Assembly: GCF_900188385.1 (NCBI RefSeq)
Contig: NZ_FZOI01000025.1
Coordinates: 1 to 55,948, forward strand
Direction: 5' to 3'
DNA: 55,948 nt
From: Azospirillum sp. RU38E
GTDB lineage: Bacteria > Pseudomonadota > Alphaproteobacteria > Azospirillales > Azospirillaceae
A model generated the notes under the pieces. That model saw only the letters and a program-made list of their open reading frames with translations. It made no database searches and was not told the DNA's origin. Below are positions 15,892-24,817 of the stretch, in pieces. Positions within the stretch are counted from its first letter, which is position 1, and every line of letters starts with the position of its first letter. The translations under genes were made by a program, and so were the position numbers.

Positions 15892-16956
15892 TCAGTGATA
15901 ATAATCCATATTACTTACGTCTATTATCGCATCATCCGGGTCACGTACCATGGGGAAGGCGCTGAGCCAGCCGTCGTACCCCAAACGCACACCGGCCCCT
16001 TGCCCGCCCTGCAACACACAGTCGGGCACTTCGTTCCGCCGCAGGATCAGTTGCACGTCAAAATCCAGCCCCGCCCCGGCATAAAGCCGCGCCAGTTCAA
16101 CAATGCGGCGCAGGCCGGGGCTGCCGGGCAGATGATCCCGGAACTGCCGCCTGGTCAGTGGCCCCAGAATCAGCCGGAAACGGCCCTGCACATCCCACAT
16201 GCGGGCACCAGCCACCGTATCCACGCCCAGCCGGTTATATCCGCCCAGGCGGGAGAAGCCGCCCTGCAAGCAGGTCTGTTCGCTTTGGGGGATGGCGATC
16301 CAGCGCCCGCTGAATTGCTGCACCTTCACCGGGATACCGCAGGCATCGGCCAGCATCCGTTCCAGGGAGATGGCGGCGCGTGGCTGCTGGCTGAACAGGC
16401 CGGCGAAATAGACCATCACCTCATCCCGCAGGGACAGGCGCCCGCGCACATGCGGCGTGCCGAAACCGGCGATGGATAGCAGCGCCGTGCTGGCGGCATC
16501 CCCACCGGCCAGCCCATGCCGTTCGTACAGGGCGGGCAAGCGATAGCGTCGCCACGCCTGGAAGAACAGGGCGCCGATCCGGTCATTGAACAGGTCCAGA
16601 AAGGCGGCAAAACCGGGGGACCGGTCTTTCAGGCTGCGGATCACCGTCTCGGTATAGACCTGGGGCAAGGCCGATAGCGGCCCCGTCATGGTCATAAGGT
16701 TGACAGCCATTTCCGCCCGCGGCACCCCCTCCCCATCACCATCCACCGGGGCCGGCAAGGACAGGTGCTGGATTTCATGCGCCGGAAAGGACAGTGACGG
16801 GTTGGCGGTGAAGCGCACCGGCGGCCCGTCTGCCGCATCCTCATTCGCCGCTGACAATTGGCGTTCCAGCAACTGAATGGCGCGGAACAGGTCGAACCGG
16901 TGCGGCTGGTCGCGCAGCAGGTCGATCAGCGGCGGGATTTTCGGGGCAACACTCAT
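15892..16956 (-). CDS. tssG: T6SS baseplate protein TssG
   Basis: The 354-residue protein has the TssG/ImpH N-terminus (DLLRDQPHRFDLFRAIQLLER) and the conserved central and C-terminal segments (RFTANPSLSFPAHEI, RFRLILGPLTRRQFRDHLPG, LGYDGWLSAFP). TssG joins TssF, TssE and TssK in the wedge of the baseplate that sheath assembly starts from. Its ATG overlaps the tssF stop (ATGA), which suggests translational coupling. Confidence 0.93.
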   Translation of the reverse strand: MSVAPKIPPLIDLLRDQPHRFDLFRAIQLLERQLSAANEDAADGPPVRFTANPSLSFPAHEIQHLSLPAPVDGDGEGVPRAEMAVNLMTMTGPLSALPQVYTETVIRSLKDRSPGFAAFLDLFNDRIGALFFQAWRRYRLPALYERHGLAGGDAASTALLSIAGFGTPHVRGRLSLRDEVMVYFAGLFSQQPRAAISLERMLADACGIPVKVQQFSGRWIAIPQSEQTCLQGGFSRLGGYNRLGVDTVAGARMWDVQGRFRLILGPLTRRQFRDHLPGSPGLRRIVELARLYAGAGLDFDVQLILRRNEVPDCVLQGGQGAGVRLGYDGWLSAFPMVRDPDDAIIDVSNMDYYH

Positions 16957-18770
16957 GCCACAATCCCTTCGCCGATGCGTGCCGGCCAGCGGGCCATGAT
17001 CTCCGTCCGGCCCTTGGCGCGCAGGCTCAACCGGGTGAAAGAATTGATGCTGACATAAAGGGAGAAGAAACGTTCCAGCACGGCGGCGGGCAGAAAGATG
17101 CCGGTGCTGCCGCCGCGTTCCGGGTCCAGCACCAGTTCAATATCCAGCCCCCGGCACAGGGTGGCCACATCGGTATGCGGTGCCCGCGCCGTGGTGCGGC
17201 GGCTGGTGACGGAGACAACGGCATCCACCAGGGCGCGGGTTTCCGGTGTATCCTTCAGATCGTAGAGCCGCAGGATGGCGCGCAGCGCATCCGCCCCACC
17301 CGGCCCATCCACCAGCGACAGATGGTTGAGCGACAGATGCGAAATCAGCCGCCAGCGCGCCCCATTGCCCGTGGCCGGGCGGATCACCGGGGTGGGTGGC
17401 GTCAGGCAGGCGATGGGCAGCAAGGGCCCGCCATCGGACAGGGTGAAATGTGGATGCCCACCGCCAAACGGCAATTGCGCCGGCAGGTCGCGGTTGAAGC
17501 ACAAGGTCTCCACACTCACCGTCCAGTCGGCGGGGATGGAGGGGTTCAGGCCCAGATCGACCAGCGACAGGAACATGTCGGTGCTGGCATCGCGGCTGCC
17601 GCGCGGGCGGCGCATCGCGTGCCAGAAATGTTGCTGCTTGTCCGGGTCCGGCGACTGGTGCCCGCCATAAAGCGGGGCGATGGAAAGTTTCTCTCCCCGG
17701 GGGGACGATGCGGTGACGCGCTCAATGGCATAAATCTCCCGCGCTTCCGGGCGGCGGGCATCGGGCTGCACCAGATATTCATTCACCTCATGCCCCAGGA
17801 TGATCGGCTCCGCCGCCTGGCGGAACAGGTTCACCACCGGCACACAGCCCAGCGCGAACAGCGACGGGCGCACCAGCTTTTCGCCTTCCTGCCAGGCGCG
17901 GTCGAGATAGAGGTAAATCTCCATCTCCTTGCCCACGCCGCGCAGGATGCGGGCCGACAGCCCGCGCAGATCGACAAACAGGAACTTTTCCGGGAAGGCA
18001 AACAGCTCTGTCAGCAACCGATAGCCGATAAAGGATTGCGCGCCATAGGGCACCATGCCGTCCTCCGGCTCAAACCCCACCGCCGACAGGCAATCCGGCC
18101 CCAAGGTCACCGGCACCGGATCATTGATATCCGACACCAACGCCATGCCGATGACATTGTTCAACAGCAATTCATGCAGGCGGTACACCGCCTCCGGCGG
18201 GCCGTTCAGGAAAAAACGCAGCCGGTCCGGCCCCAGTTCCGTCAGATTCATCCCCTGGGCGGTGACGCTGATCTTCAGGCGCAGCACCGACTTGGCCACG
18301 CGCGCCGCCGGCACCAGCGGGGCCGCCGCTGGCATGGCGGCCAGACTGGCCGTCGTCACCTCAATGGGCCAGACCTCTGCCGGCATGGTGGTACGGAAAC
18401 GGCAGGGCTCCCCGCGCACCGGCTCGGTCTCCAGCGCCGCCCCGCGCGGGACGGCGTGGCTGCTGGTCAGTTCCGGGGCCGCCTTCATCTGCACCACGGC
18501 CATGGAGGGCATGGGCGTGACGTAATGGGGATAAAGCATCCCCAGCAGCGCGTCGGTCAGTTCCGGGAAATCATCATCCAGCTTCTGCCGTACACGCGCG
18601 GTGAGATAAGCGAAGCTCTCAATCAGCCGGGCAACATGCGGATCGTCCACCGCATTGGGGCTGATGCGCAGATTGCCCGCCACCTTGGGATGATCCGCGG
18701 CAAATTGCGCCGCCGCGCGGCGGATGGCGGCCAGTTCCTGGGAATAGAAGGAAAGAAATGTATCAGGCAT
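16953..18770 (-). CDS. tssF: T6SS baseplate protein TssF
   Basis: About 605 residues long, beginning MPDTFLSFYSQELAAIRR, the usual TssF/ImpG/VasA opening. Other family segments are YPHYVTPMPSMAVVQ, FFLNGPPEAVYRLHELLLNN and the C-terminal RLSLRAKGR. The start at 18770 overlaps the tssE stop by eight bases; an in-frame start at 18830 would add 20 untypical residues. It acts as the main scaffold of the baseplate wedge. Confidence 0.93.
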   Translation of the reverse strand: MPDTFLSFYSQELAAIRRAAAQFAADHPKVAGNLRISPNAVDDPHVARLIESFAYLTARVRQKLDDDFPELTDALLGMLYPHYVTPMPSMAVVQMKAAPELTSSHAVPRGAALETEPVRGEPCRFRTTMPAEVWPIEVTTASLAAMPAAAPLVPAARVAKSVLRLKISVTAQGMNLTELGPDRLRFFLNGPPEAVYRLHELLLNNVIGMALVSDINDPVPVTLGPDCLSAVGFEPEDGMVPYGAQSFIGYRLLTELFAFPEKFLFVDLRGLSARILRGVGKEMEIYLYLDRAWQEGEKLVRPSLFALGCVPVVNLFRQAAEPIILGHEVNEYLVQPDARRPEAREIYAIERVTASSPRGEKLSIAPLYGGHQSPDPDKQQHFWHAMRRPRGSRDASTDMFLSLVDLGLNPSIPADWTVSVETLCFNRDLPAQLPFGGGHPHFTLSDGGPLLPIACLTPPTPVIRPATGNGARWRLISHLSLNHLSLVDGPGGADALRAILRLYDLKDTPETRALVDAVVSVTSRRTTARAPHTDVATLCRGLDIELVLDPERGGSTGIFLPAAVLERFFSLYVSINSFTRLSLRAKGRTEIMARWPARIGEGIVA

Positions 18771-19251
18771 GGCTGCCGCCCTTGATGGAAAAGGTCTGGC
18801 TGACCGGATCGAAGACGGATTCAAAGACAATCGGTTCTGGCGAAGGTTCCACCCGGATTACCGCTTCCACCCGGAAACGCAGGGTGCGGTCCAGCACATG
18901 GTCGCTGGTCAGTACCGACACAGCGACGCCGGCCAAGCGGGGTTCGAAATTGCGGATGGCGGTTTCCAGGGCACGGCCGAAAATCAAGTGCCGTTCCGCC
19001 GTCGCCATATTGATGGCGGTGAAATCGGGAATGCCGAAGCGCAGCGGGCTGCGCGCCAACTCCCCGATCTCCCCGCCCGGCACGCCGGGGCGGCGGCGGG
19101 TGTTCAACAGGGCTTCCAGATCGCGGCGGATGGCCTGTTTCAATTGCGCCAGGGCGGCATTCCAGCCCACCTGACGCACGCTCGGCCCTTCCACCGGCTG
19201 CAACAGCCGGTCGAATACGGAGGGAATGATGGTGACGGGCGGGGCGGCCAT
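18763..19251 (-). CDS. tssE: T6SS baseplate protein TssE (gp25-like)
   Basis: The 162-residue protein has the gp25/lysozyme-like baseplate fold signatures: the N-terminal PSVFDRLL, the central RRDLEALLNTRRRP (the E and R-rich element that docks on the sheath) and the C-terminal RVEAVIRVEPSPEPIVFES. It starts four bases after the tagJ stop, and its own end overlaps tssF by eight bases. Confidence 0.92.
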   Translation of the reverse strand: MAAPPVTIIPSVFDRLLQPVEGPSVRQVGWNAALAQLKQAIRRDLEALLNTRRRPGVPGGEIGELARSPLRFGIPDFTAINMATAERHLIFGRALETAIRNFEPRLAGVAVSVLTSDHVLDRTLRFRVEAVIRVEPSPEPIVFESVFDPVSQTFSIKGGSHA

Positions 19252-19255
19252 CGGC

Positions 19256-20044
19256 TTACCCCCCTGTTGGCGTGAAATGCAGGCTGGTCAGGTCCAGCAC
19301 CGGTTTCGCCTGATCGCCCAGCAGGAAACAGCGCTGGCCCTTGCCCAGCACCAGCCCTGCCTGTTCCTGCCAGTCGGTGGCGCGGCCCAGGCGGAAGGCG
19401 GGCGTATCCGGGGCAATTGCGGCATAGATCGCCGGCATATAGAGCGTGCCGGTGGTGCCATCATCCAGGGTCAGTCGCACTTCCCGCCAGATCAGGTCCA
19501 GCAACTGGCGGGCCGGCACGAAATCCAGCCCCGCCACATGGGCCAGATCCACCCAGAGATAGCGGCCATCCATGGTCAGCAGTTCCAGCAGGCCGCCGGT
19601 GGCATCATCCAGATCGCGGAAATCATCGAAACCCTTGCCCACTTTGGGCGCACGGGCAGTTTCCGCCTGGGCGTAGAGCGAGGCAGCGCCCGCTTTGTCG
19701 CCTTCGCGCCATTTGACGCCGGCTTCCAGATGCAGGCGGATGGCATCGGAGGGTTCGCGCAGCAGGTCGGGCGGGCGGCCGGCACGGTACCAGTCCTGCC
19801 GCGCCGCTTCCGCCCGGATCAGGTGGCGGGTCAGGCTGATGCGGCGCTGCAGCTCTGGGGCCTGATTCAGCAGGATGGAAAGCTGGGCGTCGGCGCGCTC
19901 CAATTCCCCATTGGCGCAGAACAGTTCGGCCAGCCGATAGCGGGCAGCCTTGTCCGTCGGCCCCCGCCGCACCGCCTCCGTCGCCGCGGCAATGGCACCC
20001 GGCAGGTCATCGGCGTCGATATGGTGTTGCAGGGCGGTGGTCAT
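19256..20044 (-). CDS. tagJ: T6SS accessory protein TagJ (ImpE/SciE family)
   Basis: The 262-residue protein has an N-terminal TPR-like half (DDLPGAIAAATEAVRRGPTDKAARYRLAELFC) and a C-terminal SciE half (GRYLWVDLAHVAGLDFVPARQLLDLIWREV). TagJ binds ClpV and the sheath protein TssB in some systems and tunes sheath disassembly. It is separated from the second tssC gene by 148 bases holding a large inverted repeat, the largest gap between fha and tssG. Confidence 0.9.
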   Translation of the reverse strand: MTTALQHHIDADDLPGAIAAATEAVRRGPTDKAARYRLAELFCANGELERADAQLSILLNQAPELQRRISLTRHLIRAEAARQDWYRAGRPPDLLREPSDAIRLHLEAGVKWREGDKAGAASLYAQAETARAPKVGKGFDDFRDLDDATGGLLELLTMDGRYLWVDLAHVAGLDFVPARQLLDLIWREVRLTLDDGTTGTLYMPAIYAAIAPDTPAFRLGRATDWQEQAGLVLGKGQRCFLLGDQAKPVLDLTSLHFTPTGG

Positions 20045-20086
20045 GGGATGGTCCTGTTGTTAAGTGAAATGTCCAACGCTCTGTTT

Positions 20087-20171
20087 CCGTCACCCCGGCG
20101 AAGGCCGGGGTCCAGGGGCCACAAGCGCGTCGCTCTACGATGCTGGACCCCGGCCTTCGCCGGGGTGACGG
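20087..20171. repeat. Perfect 29-bp inverted repeat (REP-like) inside the T6SS operon
   Basis: The arms 20087-20115 and 20143-20171 are perfect inverted copies separated by 27 bases. Each arm contains its own smaller hairpin, CCCCGG-CGAAGG-CCGGGG. Such paired GC-rich palindromes resemble the REP/BIME elements found in intergenic sites of many bacteria. In the operon's RNA it would form a very stable stem between tssC2 and tagJ. Confidence 0.9.
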
Positions 20172-20192
20172 TAGAGAGAGCGAACAGGTTGA

Positions 20193-21644
20193 TCACCCCT
20201 GCGGGCCCACCAGTTCCGTCACCAGCCGGAAACTGGTCTGGATGTCATCCAGTTGGAAATGCGGTTTCAGGTGGATGACGCAGCCGAAGGCACCGGGGCG
20301 ACCGGCAATGTCGCGGACCTGCACCTCTGCTTCGCGCAGCGGGTAGCGGGCCTTGAAGGAGAGCGCCGCATCGTCGTTGCCCAGGCAATAACCGCGCAGC
20401 CAGGTGCGCAAATGATCCTCAAACTCCGCCGCCGTGGCGAAGGAACCGATCTTGTCCCGCCCGATCAGCTTGATGTAATGGGCAAAGCGGGAGGCGCAGA
20501 GCACATATTGCAGCATCGCCGACAGGCGCGCATTGGATGTGGCCGTGGCCCGGTCATAGGCTTTGGGATTATGCAGCGACTGGGTGCTGTAAAAGACGCA
20601 GGCATCCAGATAGCCAACGCGCGACAGGGGCACCATGCCCATCTCGCTCAATTGCTTTTCCTGCCCGTCGGAGAAATAGACCTCCAGCGGCGGGGCCGCC
20701 GGGCCGCTGCGCCCGAAGGAGGGGAAGGCATGGCCAGGAAATTCCGTCAGCACGCCGCCGGCTTCCATATCCTCCGGCGCGCCCCGGATATCGGCGAACC
20801 AGCCATAATGGTGATAGGCCCGCATCACCACGGTGGCGAAGGCAAAGGCGGCATTGCCCCACAGGTAGTCCGCCGCCCCCGGCCGCCCTGCATATTCGGT
20901 AAAGCGGAAACCATCCACCCGGTGCGGATCATGGCCATAGGGTTGGCGCATCAGGATGCGCGGCAGGGCCAGCCCCAGGAAGCGCGCATCATCGGCGTCA
21001 CGCAGCCCCCGCCAGCGCAGATGATCCGGCCCGTCGAAGGAACGGGACAGGTCCACCGTGCCGCCCATGTCGCTGAAACTGTCCAGCCCCAGCAATGCCG
21101 GCGAACAGCTTGTCACAAAGGGGCAGAAGGCCGCCGCCGCCACGGCGGCGATGGATTTCAGCGTACCAACATCGTCGGTCGGGTGATCGGCGTTGCGGTT
21201 ATGGCGCACATAATAATCACCGATCAGCAGGCCGAATGGCTCCCCACCCGGCGTGCCGAACTCCTCGCTATAGACCTTGGCGAAAAGCTGGCTCTGGTCA
21301 AATTCGATGGCGCGTTCGAAGTCGCGCGCCAACTCCCGCCATGCCACATCCAACATGCGGATTTTCACCGCGCGGGCGGATGAGGCCGTTTCCACCAGTT
21401 GCAACAGCCCCCGCCAGGTTGCTTCCAGCCGCTGCATCCTTGGGTGATGCAGGATGGCGTTCACCTGTGCCGTCAACAGCCGGTCGATGGCGGCGATCAA
21501 CTGGTCGATGATCAATCTTTTATCGGGGTGGCGGCGCAATTGCGCCCGCCAGTCGGCACCCGTATCCGCCTGCGTAGGCCGGCGGGGATCACTCCCCGCC
21601 TGCACCACCTGCGGCCTGGGTGTCAACACCAGGGGTTGATGCAT
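20193..21644 (-). CDS. Second TssC-like sheath protein
   Basis: The 483-residue TssC/EvpB-family paralogue shares family segments with the gene before it: [62 protein letters not shown]. About 40 N-terminal residues are unlike the other copy. Agrobacterium and Rhizobium imp-type systems also carry two TssC genes (impC and impD). Whether both enter the sheath is not decided by sequence. The start overlaps the tssC stop (TAATG). Confidence 0.92.
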   Translation of the reverse strand: MHQPLVLTPRPQVVQAGSDPRRPTQADTGADWRAQLRRHPDKRLIIDQLIAAIDRLLTAQVNAILHHPRMQRLEATWRGLLQLVETASSARAVKIRMLDVAWRELARDFERAIEFDQSQLFAKVYSEEFGTPGGEPFGLLIGDYYVRHNRNADHPTDDVGTLKSIAAVAAAAFCPFVTSCSPALLGLDSFSDMGGTVDLSRSFDGPDHLRWRGLRDADDARFLGLALPRILMRQPYGHDPHRVDGFRFTEYAGRPGAADYLWGNAAFAFATVVMRAYHHYGWFADIRGAPEDMEAGGVLTEFPGHAFPSFGRSGPAAPPLEVYFSDGQEKQLSEMGMVPLSRVGYLDACVFYSTQSLHNPKAYDRATATSNARLSAMLQYVLCASRFAHYIKLIGRDKIGSFATAAEFEDHLRTWLRGYCLGNDDAALSFKARYPLREAEVQVRDIAGRPGAFGCVIHLKPHFQLDDIQTSFRLVTELVGPQG

Positions 21645-23137
21645 TATTGCTTGCTCGGGATACGCGCCACCATGCGCAGGGAGGTGGTCAGTTCTTCCAT
21701 CTGCAGCCAGGGCCGCATCCAGGCGATGGCGTTATAGGAACCGGGCTTGCCGGGGATTTCCTTCACCGTCACCTTGGCCTCGCGCAGCGGATATGCTGCC
21801 TTCATCTCCTGGCCGGCCCCTTCATTGGCGTTGACGTAATTGTTGATCCAGCGGTTCAACCACGCCTCGCAATCCTCCACTTCCAGGAAGGAACCGATCT
21901 TGTCGCGCGCCATCACCTTCAGGTAATGGGCGAAACGCGACGTGGCCATCATATAGGGCAGCCGGGCGGAGATGGCGGCATTGGCCGTAGCATCGGGCCG
22001 GTCATATTTCTTGGGCTTCTGCACGGTCTGCGCGCCGAAGAACACGGCATAATCGGTGTTCTTGTAATGGCAGAGCGGCAGGAAGCCCAACTTGCCCAGT
22101 TCCGCATCCCGGCGGTCCGTGATGCCGATTTCCGTCGGGCATTTCTGGTCCGGGTCGCCATCATCGCTGGTGAAGATATAGGTGGGCAGATTATCCACCT
22201 TGCCGCCGCCTTCAGCGCCGCGAATGGCGGTGCACCAGCCATATTTGGCAAAGGCATTCGTCATCCGCGCGCCCATCACATAGGCGGCGTTCATCCAGCA
22301 GAAATTCTCATGCTCCTGCGCCTGGTTGCGGCCATCGGTACCGGGCGGCGTTTCCTCGTAATTGAACTCATCGATGGTCAGCGTGTTGGACCCATAGGGC
22401 AACCGGGCCAGCACGCGCGGCAGGGTCAGGGTAACGAAACGGCTATCCTCGCTGTCACGGAAGCTGCGCCACTGGGTATATTCCACCGTGTCGAAAATCT
22501 TCTCCAGGTCGCGCGGCTTGGCCAGATCGCGGTAATCCTGGAAACCGAAAAGCTGCGGGCTGGCGGCGGAAACGAACGGTGCAAAGGCCGCAGCGGAGAT
22601 GGAGGAGATGCTGGTCAGCATCTGCACATCTTCGGGGTGATTGGTGAATTCATAATCACCGATCAACATGCCATAGGGCTCACCGCCCGGCGTGCCGAAC
22701 TCATTCTCATACAGCTTCTTGAACAGTTCGCTCTGGTCGAACTCCACCGCCTTGGAGAGATCCTTCATCAATTCGCGCTTGCGCACATTCAGCACGCGAA
22801 TTTTCAGGTTGGCGCTGGTTTCCGTGCTCATCACCAGATGGTGCAGGCCGCGCCAGCTTCCTTCCAGTTTCAGGAAGTCGGGATGGTGCATGATGGCGGC
22901 CAACTGCTTGGACAGTTTGGCATCCAGCGCGTTGACCGCCTCGTTGATGGTCAGGGTCAGGTTGCGGCGATAGGTGACGGTGCCGTTCAGCGCCTCCTGC
23001 GTCAGGGTGCGCAACAGGCTTTCCACGCGCGACGGCTCCGTCTGCCGGGTGGCGCTGATCGCCTGATCCAGCAGCGACGGCGCGCCGTCCAGCGTTTCGG
23101 TCTTGGTGGCAGAGGTGGCAAGCGTTTGCGTCGACAT
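21644..23137 (-). CDS. tssC: T6SS contractile sheath large subunit TssC
   Basis: About 497 residues, with strong TssC signatures: [73 protein letters not shown] and [18 protein letters not shown]. TssC pairs with TssB to build the contractile sheath. ATG 23137 shares one base with the tssB stop (TGATG) and has GAGGAGGTGA upstream; a GTG one codon earlier is less likely. Confidence 0.95.
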   Translation of the reverse strand: MSTQTLATSATKTETLDGAPSLLDQAISATRQTEPSRVESLLRTLTQEALNGTVTYRRNLTLTINEAVNALDAKLSKQLAAIMHHPDFLKLEGSWRGLHHLVMSTETSANLKIRVLNVRKRELMKDLSKAVEFDQSELFKKLYENEFGTPGGEPYGMLIGDYEFTNHPEDVQMLTSISSISAAAFAPFVSAASPQLFGFQDYRDLAKPRDLEKIFDTVEYTQWRSFRDSEDSRFVTLTLPRVLARLPYGSNTLTIDEFNYEETPPGTDGRNQAQEHENFCWMNAAYVMGARMTNAFAKYGWCTAIRGAEGGGKVDNLPTYIFTSDDGDPDQKCPTEIGITDRRDAELGKLGFLPLCHYKNTDYAVFFGAQTVQKPKKYDRPDATANAAISARLPYMMATSRFAHYLKVMARDKIGSFLEVEDCEAWLNRWINNYVNANEGAGQEMKAAYPLREAKVTVKEIPGKPGSYNAIAWMRPWLQMEELTTSLRMVARIPSKQ

Positions 23138-23646
23138 CACTTCACCTCCTCAGGGGTGGCGGCCAATTGTTCGGACAGTTTGCGCAACTGGGCATCGTCC
23201 TGCAGGATCTGCTCCAGCAGATCTTCCAACTGGGTGGACCGGTCAGCCTTGGTCAGCAGGTCGCGCAACTGGTTGCGGGTTTCCAGCAACTGGCGCAGTG
23301 CGGGCACCTGCTGCACGATCTGCCCCGGCTCCATATCTTCCAGGGAGGCGAATTTCAGTTCCACGGCCATTTCGCTGCCATCGCCGGCCAACTCATTGGC
23401 CACCCGCAGGCGAAGCTGTGGCTTCATGCGGGCCAGGATTTCGTTGAAATTATCCCGGTCGATCTGGATGAACTTGCGGTCCTTTAGCGGCTTCACATCG
23501 TCAGACGGATCGCCGGAAAAGTCGCCCAGCACGCCGACGACGAAGGGAAGCTCCTTCTCCACCATCGCGCCATCGGTTTCGACCTCGTACTTGATATGGA
23601 CGCGGGGCTTGCGAACCCGCTCCAGCTTGTCATGCACACTGGCCAT
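23137..23646 (-). CDS. tssB: T6SS contractile sheath small subunit TssB
   Basis: The 169-residue protein begins with the family's pattern ([25 protein letters not shown]) and has [13 protein letters not shown] and the [22 protein letters not shown] segment that interlocks with TssC. It is translationally coupled to tssC. It lies 55 bases downstream of tssA. Confidence 0.95.
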   Translation of the reverse strand: MASVHDKLERVRKPRVHIKYEVETDGAMVEKELPFVVGVLGDFSGDPSDDVKPLKDRKFIQIDRDNFNEILARMKPQLRLRVANELAGDGSEMAVELKFASLEDMEPGQIVQQVPALRQLLETRNQLRDLLTKADRSTQLEDLLEQILQDDAQLRKLSEQLAATPEEVK

Positions 23647-23701
23647 GTCATTTCTCCCGAAACTTTAAAGGTTTGCTGTTCGCGGTCAGGTGGAAAAAGG
23701 G

Positions 23702-24814
23702 TCAGGAAGGCGGGGGCACGCGGATGCCCGCCGCCGTCAGCATGGAATTGCGCACCGCCGGATCGGCCACCAGTTCGGCCAGCAATTCCGGCAGGGTCAT
23801 CTGGCCGCGCCGCACCAAGTCTTCGATCGTGTAGGAGATCGGGGAATGCGGTTCGGTGCGGCGGAAGAAACGGCCGATATCGGCCAGCATGCGTAGCGCC
23901 TCTTCCCGGCTGGCGATGCCTTCGGGGCCGACGGCCGGGCTGGTCTTTGCGGGGGAAACCTGGATCGGTGCGCCGCTGACGCTGGTTTCCAGGATCGGAT
24001 CATCCGCTGCCACCGGGTCGGGCATCGGCTCCTCCTCGTTCAGGTCCGTCAGGAACAGGGTGGCGTCCTCAATTTCCTCCAGCAGGTTGGCGATGGCCGA
24101 TGTCGGCGGCGCCTCCGTCCCGCAGCGTTCGGTCAATACCCGGTCGAGAGTGGCGAAGGTGGTGCGGCAGGCGCGGATATCGGAAAGCAACCGGCGCTTA
24201 TCCGCCACCGGCACCGCGGCCATGCGCTGGCGCAGGGTATCGGGCGTGGGGGGCGGCTTGCGGTTGGGGCGGTTGCGGGTGTCGGGTGTCTGCACCGCGC
24301 GCTGGGCCAACTGGAAATGCCAGAAGGCAAAACCGTCATCATTGCGCAGCAGCGGCACCTTGCGGATGGGCTGGATCAGCGTGCCTTCCGCCCCGATGCC
24401 GTTCAACCCGGCCACGGCGGTGATGCGCGCGCCCACCCCATCCTCGTCGGGCAGCGGATGTACATCATCCCAGAACCGTTCCACCAGACCGGTCAGCAGG
24501 CGGAACCCATCGGCCAGCCCGGCAAACCCATCCAGCCGCACGGCGGCTTCCACCAGCCAGACGGCCACTTCCAGATCCTTGGAGCGGTCGGCCAGCAGGG
24601 CCGTGCCGCTCTCCAGAATCTGCTGCCATTCTTTCAGCGGGGCCTGCGCCTCGTCATCGGAATCCGCCCGGCGTTCGGTGGCCCGCGCGCCGGCGCGCAA
24701 ATCCTTCAGATGGTAATAGCCCCCCTCCCCGCCCGCCTGCCCGCGCAGGTCTGGGCCGCAGGGGCTTGGCCCTTCCAGCGGGGACAGCAGAATATCCAGA
24801 TCAAACAGAGCCAT
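23702..24814 (-). CDS. tssA: T6SS baseplate/cap protein TssA
   Basis: The 370-residue protein has the ImpA N-terminal domain (SPLEGPSPCGPDLR, then LKEWQQILESGTALLADRSKDLEVAVWL). A shorter C-terminal part is near 250-370 (SREEALRMLADIGRFFRRTEPHSPISY, the usual VasL/ImpA C-terminal signature). TssA primes tube and sheath assembly and may cap the distal end. It follows ppkA by three bases. Confidence 0.92.
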   Translation of the reverse strand: MALFDLDILLSPLEGPSPCGPDLRGQAGGEGGYYHLKDLRAGARATERRADSDDEAQAPLKEWQQILESGTALLADRSKDLEVAVWLVEAAVRLDGFAGLADGFRLLTGLVERFWDDVHPLPDEDGVGARITAVAGLNGIGAEGTLIQPIRKVPLLRNDDGFAFWHFQLAQRAVQTPDTRNRPNRKPPPTPDTLRQRMAAVPVADKRRLLSDIRACRTTFATLDRVLTERCGTEAPPTSAIANLLEEIEDATLFLTDLNEEEPMPDPVAADDPILETSVSGAPIQVSPAKTSPAVGPEGIASREEALRMLADIGRFFRRTEPHSPISYTIEDLVRRGQMTLPELLAELVADPAVRNSMLTAAGIRVPPPS

Positions 24815-24817
24815 GCC

